From: Bradyrhizobium sp. AZCC 1719
GTDB taxonomy: Bacteria > Pseudomonadota > Alphaproteobacteria > Rhizobiales > Xanthobacteraceae
NCBI RefSeq assembly: GCF_036924525.1
Contig: NZ_JAZHRU010000001.1
Span: forward strand, 6,725,001-6,789,000
Reading direction: 5' to 3'
DNA length: 64,000 nucleotides
The position numbers and the translations under genes are program-made. Below are positions 17,050 through 27,171 of the stretch, piece after piece (the first letter of the stretch is position 1; each line of letters opens with the position of its first letter). The notes below the pieces were generated by a model, which saw nothing but the letters and a program-made list of their open reading frames with translations, had not been told where the DNA came from and ran no database searches.

Positions 17050-18672
17050 ATGCCGAAAAGGCTTGAAGGCGATTTCGATTATATCGTGGTGGGCGCGGGC
17101 ACCGCCGGCTGCATCATGGCCAACCGGCTGTCGGCCGATCCCAAAAACCGCGTACTGATCCTGGAGGCCGGCGGCAACGACAACTGGATCTGGTTTCACA
17201 TCCCCGTCGGCTACCTCTTTGCGATCGGCAATCCCCGCTCGGACTGGATGTTCAAAACCGAGCCGGAGCCCGGCCTGAACGGCCGCTCCCTTGCCTATCC
17301 GCGCGGCAAGGTGATCGGCGGCTGCTCCGCCATCAACGCGATGATCTCGATGCGGGGCCAATCAGCCGATTACGATCACTGGCGCCAGCTCGGCCTCACC
17401 GGCTGGGGCTATGACGACGTAAAGCCGCTGTTCAAGCGGCTGGAGGATCATTTCCTCGGTGAAAGCGAACATCATGGCATTGGCGGCGGCTGGCGCATCG
17501 AGGCGCCGCGGCTGTCGTGGGAGGTTCTCGACGCGGTCGGCGACGCCGCCCAGGAAATGGGCATCAAGCGCATTGCAGATTTCAACACCGGCGACAATGA
17601 AGGCGTCAGCTATTTCCACGTCAACCAGAAGCGCGGCCGCCGCTGGTCGTCCGCGCGCGGTTTTCTCAAGCCGGTGCTGAACCGCGCCAACCTGCGGCTG
17701 GAAAAGCACGTGCTGGTCGACCGGCTGATTGTCGAAAACGGCCGCGCCGTCGGCGTGCGCTTTATCCAGGGCAATGAGGTGATCGAGGCCCGCACCAAAG
17801 GCGAGGTCGTGTTGTGCGCGGGATCGATCGGCTCGACGCAGGTGCTGCACCGCTCCGGCATCGGTCCAGCCGACTGGCTGTCACCGCTCGGCATAGATGT
17901 GGTGCTCGACAGACCGGGTGTGGGGCGCAATCTGCAGGACCATCTGCAGCAGCGCGCGATCTACAAGGTCGAGGGCGTCCGCACGCTGAACGAGACCTAC
18001 TGGTCGCTGGTCCGGCGCGGGATGATGGGGCTCGACTATGCCTTCCGCCGCCGCGGGCCGCTGACGATGGCGCCCTCGCAGCTCGGCATCTTCACGCGCT
18101 CGGATCCACGCCGCGCGCGCGCCAATATCCAGTTCCACGTGCAGCCGCTGTCGCTCGACAAGTTCGGCGATCCCCTGCACCGCTTCCCCGCCATCACCGT
18201 GAGCGCCTGCAATCTGCAGCCGACCTCGCGCGGCACCGTGCGCATCCGCTCGGCAAAGCCCGACGAAGCGCCGTCGATCGCGCCGAACTATCTCTCAACC
18301 GACGACGACCGCCAGGTCGCGGCCGACGCCATCAGGACCACGCGGCGGTTGATGAAGCAGAAACGGCTGGCGCGGTATCGGCCGCAGGAGTACCTGCCCG
18401 GCCCGACTGTCGGCGACGATGATGCGTCGCTGGCAAAGGCCGCCGGCGATATCGGCACCACGATTTTCCATCCCGTCGGCACCGCGAAGATGGGGACCGC
18501 CAACGATCCGATGGCAGTGGTCGACGAGCGGCTGCGCTTTTACGGCATCGGCGGCTTGCGCGTCGTCGACGCGTCGGTGATGCCGACGATCACGTCGGGC
18601 AACACCAATACGCCGACGGCAATGATTGCGGAGAAAGGTGCGGAGATGATTTTGGAGGATGGGCGCAAATAG
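17050..18672 (+). CDS. GMC-family FAD-dependent oxidoreductase (choline dehydrogenase-like)
   Basis: A 540-residue glucose-methanol-choline oxidoreductase. The N-terminal FAD fold is V-V-G-A-G-T-A-G-C-I-M-A-N-R. The GMC signature follows as P-R-G-K-V-I-G-G-C-S-A-I-N-A-M and the second signature as G-S-I-G-S-T-Q-V-L-H-R-S-G-I-G. The C-terminal active site contains H-P-V-G-T-A-K-M-G and S-G-N-T-N-T-P-T, supplying the His/Asn pair. Such enzymes oxidise primary or secondary alcohols; the substrate cannot be assigned. No betaine aldehyde dehydrogenase gene is adjacent, which argues against a choline pathway. Confidence 0.93.
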   Translation: MPKRLEGDFDYIVVGAGTAGCIMANRLSADPKNRVLILEAGGNDNWIWFHIPVGYLFAIGNPRSDWMFKTEPEPGLNGRSLAYPRGKVIGGCSAINAMISMRGQSADYDHWRQLGLTGWGYDDVKPLFKRLEDHFLGESEHHGIGGGWRIEAPRLSWEVLDAVGDAAQEMGIKRIADFNTGDNEGVSYFHVNQKRGRRWSSARGFLKPVLNRANLRLEKHVLVDRLIVENGRAVGVRFIQGNEVIEARTKGEVVLCAGSIGSTQVLHRSGIGPADWLSPLGIDVVLDRPGVGRNLQDHLQQRAIYKVEGVRTLNETYWSLVRRGMMGLDYAFRRRGPLTMAPSQLGIFTRSDPRRARANIQFHVQPLSLDKFGDPLHRFPAITVSACNLQPTSRGTVRIRSAKPDEAPSIAPNYLSTDDDRQVAADAIRTTRRLMKQKRLARYRPQEYLPGPTVGDDDASLAKAAGDIGTTIFHPVGTAKMGTANDPMAVVDERLRFYGIGGLRVVDASVMPTITSGNTNTPTAMIAEKGAEMILEDGRK

Positions 18673-18724
18673 CTGCGTAACGAAGCAGCGCAGATGATCC
18701 AACGGGGCCTCCAGGCTGCTCACG

Positions 18725-18991
18725 CTACTGCGCCCGTCGATGATTCCTCGGCGCGACCGGCCTCTGCCGCAACCGCGGCGTGGGCACGGCCTCGTTGTAG
18801 TAAGCGTTGGAATTGTAATAGGCATTGGATTGATCGAACGACCGGTATGCCGGCCGGCCGCCGAGCACATCGGCATTGGGATGATAGAATGAATAAGCAC
18901 CAGGCTCCTGGATCGCGGCTTGCGCGAACACGGGCGTTGCGATCGCGGTCATCAGAAACGCCGCGGCGAGTGTTGGGATAGACTTGGTCAT
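18725..18991 (-). CDS. Small secreted protein with Asn-Ala-Tyr-Tyr repeats
   Basis: An 88-residue protein. The signal peptide is L-A-A-A-F-L-M-T-A-I-A-T-P-V-F-A, with likely cleavage after A23. The mature part is short, Tyr/Asn-rich and contains an imperfect repeat S-N-A-Y-Y-N-S-N-A-Y-Y-N-E-A, then a basic tail R-L-R-Q-R-P-V-A-P-R-N. A GAGGAT ribosome site precedes the ATG. Function unknown; probably periplasmic. Confidence 0.7.
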   Translation of the reverse strand: MTKSIPTLAAAFLMTAIATPVFAQAAIQEPGAYSFYHPNADVLGGRPAYRSFDQSNAYYNSNAYYNEAVPTPRLRQRPVAPRNHRRAQ

Positions 18992-19326
18992 TGGTGATAT
19001 CCTCTTTTATCGTGAAATCACTCCATCCAATTGGGTATCGCACCGCAAAAGCGGATAGCTGGGCGACGGCTCTCACCGCGATTTGAAAAGCCGTGCTTGA
19101 AAGCGCGCGATGGCGTGAACGCGCGCAATCATCATCATCGAGGAAGTCGACACCGACAATTGGGGTTGGGGCGGCCTGCCCGCTCTGGAATATCGGCGGA
19201 GACGTGCCGCGGCGGCAGGATGAGATGAAGGCCCGCCGACTTCCGGTTGCAAGATCCGCAAAACTGACACAGATTTCGGGCATTGCCGGAGAATAACGGC
19301 GAACGCGAGAATCGGAGGGCACGTCC
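18992..19326. other. Intergenic region between divergent genes
   Basis: A 335-base gap separating the small secreted protein gene and the EthD-like gene. It must hold both promoters. No repeat, operator or RNA was recognised. Confidence 0.4.
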
Positions 19327-19641
19327 ATGATCAAGGTAAGCGTAATGTATCCCAATACGCCCGGCGGGCGCTTCGATCACGACTACTACCGCGACAAGCA
19401 TATGCCGCTCGTGAAAGCGCGCATGGGTGACGCCTGCAAGTCCTACACGGTCGACAAGGGCCTGGCCGGCGGCGCGCCCGGCGCTCCCGCCACTTATGTC
19501 GGCATGTGCCACATCTTCTGCGACTCGATCGAGGCGTTCCAGACCGGCTTCGGGCCGCATGCCAAAGAGATCATGGCAGACATCCCGAACTATACCGACC
19601 AGGCTCCGGTGATCCAGATCAGCGAAGTCGTCGTCGGCTGA
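19327..19641 (+). CDS. EthD-family protein
   Basis: A 104-residue dimeric alpha/beta-barrel-type protein of the EthD family: V-S-V-M-Y-P-N near the start, F-D-H-D-Y-Y-R-D-K-H-M-P-L-V, and G-P-H-A-K-E-I-M-A-D-I-P-N-Y-T-D with a C-terminal I-Q-I-S-E-V-V. EthD proteins accompany degradation enzymes of ethers and aromatic compounds, but many are orphans, as here. A GGAGGG ribosome site is seen seven bases before the start. Confidence 0.88.
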   Translation: MIKVSVMYPNTPGGRFDHDYYRDKHMPLVKARMGDACKSYTVDKGLAGGAPGAPATYVGMCHIFCDSIEAFQTGFGPHAKEIMADIPNYTDQAPVIQISEVVVG

Positions 19642-19677
19642 TGGCGCAGCCGCGGCTCGCAATGATGTAGCAATGAA

Positions 19678-19770
19678 GTAGGGTGGGCAAAGGCGTGAAG
19701 CGCCGTGCCCACCATCTATCATCGAGCATGTTTTGTGATGGTGGGCACGCTGTCGCTTTGCCCACCCTAC
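19678..19770. repeat. Inverted repeat GTAGGGTGGGCAAAG ... CTTTGCCCACCCTAC
   Basis: Outer arms gtagggtgggcaaag and ctttgcccaccctac pair perfectly. Inner arms cgtgcccaccat / atggtgggcacg also pair. This is a different palindrome family from the CATTCCGGGG element. It lies in the 317-base gap between the EthD gene and a small convergent gene; nothing else was recognised there. Confidence 0.85.
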
Positions 19771-19958
19771 GAGACCGCCGACTGATTTGCCTTGCGCGCA
19801 AGCACAATCTCGATGCACCGCTGCGGCAAATCGGATGTTGTCTTGCCACGATGGTCGACGACTTTCCTTCAACAACTAACGCACGTGGTTAGGGGTCCCT
19901 GCGCCGAGTGCGCGATTGCGCACGGAGGCAGGGACGACGGACGGGACTACCGTTCGCC

Positions 19959-20111
19959 TTACCCCCGCAGCGCCTGCAGTCCCTTGAAGGTCAACCGCTT
20001 CGGGTCGCGGACGCCCGCCAGATAGAACTTGCGGATGAAGGCGGCTGCGGCCTCACGGTCGCAATCGGTCAGCGCCACGATGGCGTCGACGGCAATTCGT
20101 TGGGCGTCCAT
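19959..20111 (-). CDS. Small hypothetical protein
   Basis: A 50-residue protein starting at ATG 20111 (M-D-A-Q-R-I-A-V-D-A-I-V). It is helical, with D-C-D-R-E-A-A-A-A-F-I-R-K-F-Y in the middle and a basic end F-K-G-L-Q-A-L-R-G. The frame stays open upstream to 20252, but that part has atypical composition. No family recognised. Confidence 0.45.
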   Translation of the reverse strand: MDAQRIAVDAIVALTDCDREAAAAFIRKFYLAGVRDPKRLTFKGLQALRG

Positions 20112-20270
20112 GGGCTTCCTCGTGCTGTCAGGGGCCGCAAGCCACACAGCGTGCGACACGCCGGTTAATCCGGCGTTAACCGTGAGGACATGTTGGACGA
20201 TTCGAAGCCATCTACGTATACGCGAAACGACGCATCGGATGGCCGGACGCACCCTCGCAAGGTGCTTCGC

Positions 20271-21737
20271 TCACGAATACTGCATCACGCCATCATCGAC
20301 CTTGCCATAGCGGAGCGTGACGATGTCGAGCGCGTAGTTCTGGTACAGCCGCCACGGCCGCTTCGAGCCCTGCTTGGGCAATTTGGCGATCGAGCGCTGC
20401 ACATAGCCGGAGGAGAAATCCAGCGACGGCAGTTCGGTGACCGACGGATCGACATTATGCGGCATGCACTGCTTGTAGCCCTTGCGGTCCATATAGTTGA
20501 TGAGCCGGCAGACATATTCGCAGGTCAGATCGCATTTTAACGTCCACGACGCGTTGGTGTAGCCGAACGCCGCGGCCAGATTCGGAATGTCCGAATACAT
20601 CATGCCCTTGTAGTTCAGCGTTCGCGCGAAATCGACCGTGCGGCCGTCGACGCTGACTTCGAGCCCGCCGAGCACCTGCAGAACCAGCCCGGTCGCGGTG
20701 ACAATGATATTGGCCTCAAGCTCGCTGCCGTCCTTCAGCTTGATGCCGCTCCTGGTAAAAGTGTCGATCTCGTTGGTGACGACGGAGGCGCGCTTGTCGC
20801 GGATCGACTTGAACAGATCACCGTCCGGCACCAGGCAGAGCCGCTGCTCCCACGGATTGTAGCGCGGCGTAAAGTGCTTTCCGACATCGTATTCCGGCCC
20901 CAGCGCCATCTTGACGCCGCCGAGGATCAACTGCTTGGCGCGCTCGGGCTTGCGGCGGCAGAGCTGAAAGAAATACATGCCGAACAGCACGTTGCGCCAG
21001 CGGATCAGGTGATAGGCGAGCTTGGCGGAGAGCTTCTGGCGCAGCTTGTTGGCGAGCGCATCTTCGGCCGGCCGCGCCACCACGTAGGTCGGCGAACGCT
21101 GCAGCATCGTGACGTGCGCAGCGGTCTTGGCCATCTCCGGCACCAGCGTCACGGCGGTCGCGCCCGAGCCGATCACCACCACGCGTTTTCCCGCATAGTC
21201 GAGGTCGTCGGGCCACTTTTGCGGATGTACGATCTGGCCGGCGAAGTCCGCCGTGCCCGAAAACTCCGGCGTGTAGCCTTCCTCGTATTTGTAATAGCCC
21301 GAGCACATGAACAAGAAATTGCAGGTGAAGCGCACGGTCTCCGCCGCGCCCTCGCCGACGTTGCGTTCGGCCTCCACCGTCCAGCGCGACTCTGGCGACG
21401 ACCACGAGGCGCGTTTGACGCGGTGCTGGAAGCGGACGTGCTTGTCGATGCCGTTGTCGGCAGCGGTCTCGCGAACGTAGTTCAGGATCCGCGGCCCGTC
21501 CGCGATCGCCTTCGGCTCGGTCCACGGCCGGAACGAATAGCCGAGCGTGTACATGTCCGAGTCGGAGCGGATGCCGGGATAGCGGAAGAGATCCCAGGTG
21601 CCGCCGATGCAGTCGCGCCCCTCCAGGATCACGTAGCTCTTGCCCGGGCACTTCTCCTGCAAGTGATACCCCGCGCCGATGCCGGAAAGGCCGGCACCGA
21701 CAATCAGGACGTCGAAATGTTCGTTGTGCGTTTCCAT
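20271..21737 (-). CDS. Flavin-dependent monooxygenase, Baeyer-Villiger (EthA-like) type
   Basis: A 488-residue flavoprotein with an N-terminal FAD motif D-V-L-I-V-G-A-G-L-S-G-I-G-A, a second Rossmann motif V-V-V-I-G-S-G-A-T-A-V-T for NADPH, and between them F-A-G-Q-I-V-H-P-Q-K-W-P, which fits the Baeyer-Villiger fingerprint FxGxxxHxxxWP. The segment G-G-T-W-D-L-F-R-Y-P-G-I-R-S-D-S-D is also typical. It would insert oxygen next to a ketone or oxidise sulfur/nitrogen; the substrate is unknown. Closest in style to the EthA group rather than cyclohexanone monooxygenase. It is a single gene. Confidence 0.88.
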   Translation of the reverse strand: METHNEHFDVLIVGAGLSGIGAGYHLQEKCPGKSYVILEGRDCIGGTWDLFRYPGIRSDSDMYTLGYSFRPWTEPKAIADGPRILNYVRETAADNGIDKHVRFQHRVKRASWSSPESRWTVEAERNVGEGAAETVRFTCNFLFMCSGYYKYEEGYTPEFSGTADFAGQIVHPQKWPDDLDYAGKRVVVIGSGATAVTLVPEMAKTAAHVTMLQRSPTYVVARPAEDALANKLRQKLSAKLAYHLIRWRNVLFGMYFFQLCRRKPERAKQLILGGVKMALGPEYDVGKHFTPRYNPWEQRLCLVPDGDLFKSIRDKRASVVTNEIDTFTRSGIKLKDGSELEANIIVTATGLVLQVLGGLEVSVDGRTVDFARTLNYKGMMYSDIPNLAAAFGYTNASWTLKCDLTCEYVCRLINYMDRKGYKQCMPHNVDPSVTELPSLDFSSGYVQRSIAKLPKQGSKRPWRLYQNYALDIVTLRYGKVDDGVMQYS

Positions 21738-21818
21738 GACCCGATTAACTCCCGAACCATGGAAAAATCAACCGACAAACCAGCGTCTCCGACTTCCACG
21801 ATTCGTCGTGTATCGAGA

Positions 21819-24008
21819 TCAGGCGACAGTCCGCAAGTGTGGCACGATCGGTTGGCTGCTGGGCTGCGCGTTCATATTATCCGCCAGCCGTGCACGGAAT
21901 GTTGGATATCGCAATGCTTCGAGCGGGGAAAGCTTCGCCAGATCGTAAAGCGGTTCGCGCAGCCAAGCTTCCCTTTCCTGCTGCTCTTTCGGCACGTAGT
22001 CCGGCAGCTTCCTCAGCGTCAAGCTGTCCCACAATTCCTGCCGCCTATAGAGCAACACCGAGACGGCAAAGACGCCAGCCATCGCTGCCCACATCAAGCT
22101 CGCCAACAGCGCGTTCGGCCATTGCCGATGAACCGCATTGACGAGGGTCACGTAGTTCTGCAGAGCAGCGAATGTCGGCTTCAGATTCTTGATCTGCCCC
22201 TGCAGGTTATACAGGTTTGGCAGCACATCGCCCTTGAACGGTATGGTCTTCAAATATTCGCCGAGTTCGCAGCCAGGCTTGAAGAGGCGTCGACCGCCTC
22301 CCAGGTCGCCCATGCTGTCGCACTCCGCCACGATCGCAGCCAGCGTTTCTGGCTGGTAGGTGCGGTTGACGATATTCGACTTCACCTCGTGCAACTTAGC
22401 GTCCAGATTATGAATGGCCGTCTGCGAGGCGGACTTGTGGAACCAGTTATCGTCCTCCCTGTTTGCTGCACTCGAGGCGCTGATATTGTTGAGGCTGGTG
22501 ATGGCAGATTCGACGTATTGCAGCGGCGTGCTGTTCACGATGGTGTAATCCGACGGCCAGTACAGCACGAATGCAAAAACGAAAGCGATGGCCGAATAGA
22601 TCCCGCCAGCATAGAGCACTGTCCTGAACAGTTCGGATGGATTTGTCCGGTACCCCACCCTCGCGGCGACCGCCTCCCTCGTCGGCGTCGAAGTCGCAGC
22701 CCAGCGCATCAACAGTTGAAACAGCAGGGTCGACGGAAGCGCCATGCCGAACGCCATCAGAAGCATCGCATAGAACCGCCCGCTTCCGCCCTGGTGAATA
22801 GCGAATGCCACAAGCGACGAAACAATTGTAACGACGATCGTGGTAACAATCGTGCAGCGGATGATGACATCCGAACTGTATTTCCAGTCGCCGCTCGCGA
22901 GCTGCTTCTCGCGCCAGCGGGTAACGAAAAACGCCGTGAGCAGAAATACGAGGAAGGCCAGCGTGAGGTGCCATTTCTGCTCGATCGACTCATCATGAAA
23001 CTGCATCGACCGGATTTTCAGCGCAATGAGGAAGACCGACGCCGTTGCTCCGAGATAGAACATCAGCTGAAACATGAATGTTGCGGACGACCGTGGCGCG
23101 GGTGTGCTGACATTGAGTTTGAGCGATCTCAGCTTGGCATTGACGGCCGTTTCGTTTTCGCACGCACGCCACAGGATCGATGCGAGGAATACCGCGAGCG
23201 CATTCTTGAACGCGTCGATCTTCCGGGCCGTACCTTCATCGGGGTCGCCACGATCCAATTCCTTGGCCAGCGCGTCACGCTGGTCGCGCACGAAGCCAAA
23301 CGCGCGCTCGTTCTCCGGTTGCCTCATCACCGGTTTGAACTGATCATCGCGATCACGCAGCAATTCCAGCCGCGAATAGAGAAACTTGGCGCGAATCCAG
23401 TTCTGCCTGGAGCCCTCCTGATTGTCTTGCACCAGGCTCAGCGTTGCCGGGGAGAACTCCCCAGCAGCCCGCAGCTCTTCATCCGCAAGAGGAAAGCTCC
23501 CGTCGAGCGCGACCGAGAGGTTGGTCACGGCATAGGGAATATAGGCCGCTTCATGGGCAATCGACCGCAACCACCCTTCCATCCGGCCGAGATATTTGTT
23601 GTCGTCCCGGCTTCCGATCAAGGTGATGATGGAGGTCGCCGCAAGCGGCCAGACCGAATTATCGATCTTGCTGTCCGAACTGCCGGGAAGGAAGGACAGG
23701 ATCGGCGCAATCGCGGTCGGGCCGATCGCCAAAAGAATGAAATAGAAGCCCAGCATCAGAGCAATATAGATTCCCAAACCCTTCATGTATCTCGAATGAG
23801 AGGTCAATGACTCCGGAGCAAGCTCGATGAATTCGCCGATTGTCGTCTTGGCGTAAGTGGGCACCTTGTAGTGATCAGTCGAGAAAACAACCACCACGAG
23901 GACGCCAAACAGGAACGACGCAATCTGCGGTCCAGTGATCTGCTGAACGAGAGGGACATACTGCGTCCACTCGCACAAGGTGGAAAGAAAAGCGGGGCAT
24001 TGCGTCAT
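21819..24008 (-). CDS. Large multi-pass membrane protein, third gene of the putative RiPP operon
   Basis: I do not recognise this 729-residue protein. Hydrophobic spans lie near residues 26-44, 77-98, 312-332, 347-364, 384-404, 412-434, 464-483 and 633-654, so about eight membrane helices. Two large soluble parts lie between them: about 99-311, with a Trp/Arg/Glu-rich helical section, and about 484-632, with the only close cysteine pair (C563, C580). There is no ATP-binding cassette, peptidase or RND signature. It starts 29 bases after the stop of the radical SAM gene on the same strand, so the two are probably cotranscribed. Export, immunity or sensing of the modified peptide are all possible; none is shown. 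Confidence 0.75.
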   Translation of the reverse strand: MTQCPAFLSTLCEWTQYVPLVQQITGPQIASFLFGVLVVVVFSTDHYKVPTYAKTTIGEFIELAPESLTSHSRYMKGLGIYIALMLGFYFILLAIGPTAIAPILSFLPGSSDSKIDNSVWPLAATSIITLIGSRDDNKYLGRMEGWLRSIAHEAAYIPYAVTNLSVALDGSFPLADEELRAAGEFSPATLSLVQDNQEGSRQNWIRAKFLYSRLELLRDRDDQFKPVMRQPENERAFGFVRDQRDALAKELDRGDPDEGTARKIDAFKNALAVFLASILWRACENETAVNAKLRSLKLNVSTPAPRSSATFMFQLMFYLGATASVFLIALKIRSMQFHDESIEQKWHLTLAFLVFLLTAFFVTRWREKQLASGDWKYSSDVIIRCTIVTTIVVTIVSSLVAFAIHQGGSGRFYAMLLMAFGMALPSTLLFQLLMRWAATSTPTREAVAARVGYRTNPSELFRTVLYAGGIYSAIAFVFAFVLYWPSDYTIVNSTPLQYVESAITSLNNISASSAANREDDNWFHKSASQTAIHNLDAKLHEVKSNIVNRTYQPETLAAIVAECDSMGDLGGGRRLFKPGCELGEYLKTIPFKGDVLPNLYNLQGQIKNLKPTFAALQNYVTLVNAVHRQWPNALLASLMWAAMAGVFAVSVLLYRRQELWDSLTLRKLPDYVPKEQQEREAWLREPLYDLAKLSPLEALRYPTFRARLADNMNAQPSSQPIVPHLRTVA

Positions 24009-24037
24009 CGTAGCCCTCCATCGAAAATAACTTTCGG

Positions 24038-25192
24038 CTAAGCGTGCTGCTCTGCGAAAAATCTCGGACTGGAAATAAACTGGTCCTCAGGCCTCTGCCG
24101 CGCCCAATGAACAAATTTGCGGAAGGCCTCGGCCGCCGGTTGCACGGACAACCTGCAGAATTCGGTCTCGGCCGACTCCAGCGAGCCGTTTTCCTGCATC
24201 TTGTTCGAGGGAGCACCGCCGCCGCAAACCGCAAAGTATCGACAGCGCGCCCGGCAGAGATCAACGCCCTTGCGGATTTCCGCCTGAGTGCGGGCTACAA
24301 GAGCGCTGGCAAAAATCCGGTCGAAATCATCAGTCAGAATGTTTCCGAAATTGAAATTGCGATGTGCCTGCGAACGCACTTCCATGAATTCCGGCGAGAA
24401 CGTCGTCACATCGCCGTTTGCCGCAACGACCAGCACCTGCCAGGCATCGATCTGCTCGTTATGCAGCTCGCCGCCGGCAAGGATGCTGGCCATCCGTTCG
24501 ACCTCCTTGATGTGAAGCGGATACCGCTCGGTATAGGCGCGCTTGAGCAAGCCAAGCAGGAATTCAGCGCTCCCCTGCCTCTGATCCTTTCCGTTGAACG
24601 AACTAGAGGCATGACAGCCTTCTGCCTCGTCGATCGAGAAGGACACGTGGGTAATTCCGTTATCGCGATAGAACTCGAAATATTCGTCGACCGCCTGCAA
24701 CGAAAGCGGATGGAGAACGGTGACCACTTTGGGACTGATGCGCGCGGCCTGCAGCTCACGCAGCGTTTGCATGACGAGCGACCAGGTCCCTTTGCCGCTC
24801 TTGGTCTTCCTGCGCGAATCGTGAAACGCCTGCGGCCCATCTATCGACAGCCCGATCCGGGTCTCGGTTTCCTTCAGGAACGGGATCCAGTCCCGTCCCA
24901 GCGCAATTCCGTTGGACTGGACCGTGAAGCTCGCATCCGTGGGCGCGGTCCGGCGCAGTTCGGAGTATGCCCGACGGTACCAAGAGACGGGAACGACCGT
25001 CGGCTCACCAGCATGCCAGATGATGGCAGGCGCGGCGTCTGGAGAAATGCGCGGAAGGACCTTGTCGCGGATGGCGCTCAGCACTCCGGCGCTCATGACC
25101 GATCGATTGTCCCGGCCGCGCAGATAGCAGTAATCGCAACTGATGTTACAGAAGGGCGTCGGTTGCAGCACAATGAGGACGGGTCGCCACAT
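24038..25192 (-). CDS. grrM: Radical SAM/SPASM peptide maturase, GrrM/OscB-like
   Basis: A 384-residue radical SAM enzyme. The N-terminus L-V-L/I-V-L-Q-P-T-P-F-C-N precedes the 4Fe-4S motif C15-x3-C19-x2-C22. Then come W-H-A-G-E-P-T-V-V-P and G-L-S-I-D-G-P-Q-A-F-H-D, the usual landmarks of SPASM peptide maturases. The C-terminal SPASM domain has cysteines near 313, 317, 323 and 346, with C-G-G-G-A-P-S-N-K-M-Q-E-N-G-S-L. These features match the GrrM/OscB group, which forms three-residue cyclophane links between an aromatic side chain and the beta carbon two residues later. Its ATG is three bases after the stop of a small secreted peptide gene, the presumed substrate. Family placement is good; activity is inference. 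Confidence 0.85.
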   Translation of the reverse strand: MWRPVLIVLQPTPFCNISCDYCYLRGRDNRSVMSAGVLSAIRDKVLPRISPDAAPAIIWHAGEPTVVPVSWYRRAYSELRRTAPTDASFTVQSNGIALGRDWIPFLKETETRIGLSIDGPQAFHDSRRKTKSGKGTWSLVMQTLRELQAARISPKVVTVLHPLSLQAVDEYFEFYRDNGITHVSFSIDEAEGCHASSSFNGKDQRQGSAEFLLGLLKRAYTERYPLHIKEVERMASILAGGELHNEQIDAWQVLVVAANGDVTTFSPEFMEVRSQAHRNFNFGNILTDDFDRIFASALVARTQAEIRKGVDLCRARCRYFAVCGGGAPSNKMQENGSLESAETEFCRLSVQPAAEAFRKFVHWARQRPEDQFISSPRFFAEQHA

Positions 25193-25195
25193 CGC

Positions 25196-25444
25196 TCAAC
25201 ACCTTCGCCAAACCCCACTGAAGCAGTTGAAGAAATTGGCCCACTGCGACAATTGGATCCGGCTCGGCTCCGCGCTGCTCTCTGTTCCGCCGGACGCATC
25301 CGGATAGCTGCGCAACGTATCTGCGAGACTGCCAGAACGGAAAAATTCTGCCGGATTTGTGTCGATCGGCGCATCCGCGTGCACCGAACTGGACGCAGTC
25401 GCGAGAACGAAGGCCAAAGGCCAAACTTCCTTAAGGCTCGACAT
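25196..25444 (-). CDS. Putative secreted RiPP precursor peptide
   Basis: An 82-residue peptide starting at ATG 25444, six bases after GGAGG. Residues 1-23 form a signal peptide (W-P-L-A-F-V-L-A-T-A-S-S-S-V-H-A). The middle is polar, with G-G-T-E-S-S-A-E-P as a possible spacer. The last 15 residues are very different: W68-A-N70, F71-F-N73, C74, F75-S-G, then W79-R-R81 and C82. These fit the aromatic-X-Asn/Arg triplets that three-residue cyclophane-forming radical SAM enzymes modify, and the two cysteines could add a disulfide. The stop is three bases before the maturase start. It lacks the long Gly-rich repeats of classical GrrA, so it may be a distinct precursor class. Confidence 0.65.
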   Translation of the reverse strand: MSSLKEVWPLAFVLATASSSVHADAPIDTNPAEFFRSGSLADTLRSYPDASGGTESSAEPSRIQLSQWANFFNCFSGVWRRC

Positions 25445-25558
25445 CTTAGTCCTCCAGCCAGGACTTACGTACACAACCTTAGAGTTTACGACTATGAAAT
25501 GCATCTACTCCCAAAACTTCGGCTGCCATGTAATCCAGTTCACATATCTGAAATAAAA

Positions 25559-25580
25559 CGGCCCCGGAATTCCGGGGCCG
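25559..25580 (-). terminator. Intrinsic terminator downstream of ahcY
   Basis: A perfect 22-base palindrome with arms cggccccggaa / ttccggggccg. On the minus strand it is followed by ttttattt, as expected for termination of ahcY transcription. Confidence 0.8.
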
Positions 25581-25609
25581 AGGGCTTCAGGAAATCTGAT
25601 CGACAGCAA

Positions 25610-27043
<1,434 letters not shown>

Positions 27044-27066
27044 GGGGAGTTTCCCTCTGTTGAGCT

Positions 27067-27162
27067 CGTCATTCCGGGGCGCGCGTGAGCCACGAACCCG
27101 GAATCTCGAAATCATGGAAAAAGATTCCGGGTTCACCGCTATCGCGGTGCCCCGGAATGATG
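27067..27162. repeat. Palindromic repeat (CATTCCGGGG family) between metK and ahcY
   Basis: Begins cgtcattccgggg, ends gccccggaatgatg, with inner arms gaacccggaatct / agattccgggttc. It sits between two genes likely transcribed together and could act as an mRNA hairpin. Confidence 0.88.
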
Positions 27163-27171
27163 CTGTTAAAA

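Noticed and set aside
20874..23810. Plus-strand open frame of 978 codons
   Set aside because: It lies opposite the monooxygenase gene and the 729-residue membrane protein gene and crosses their intergenic gap; composition is that of an antisense frame.
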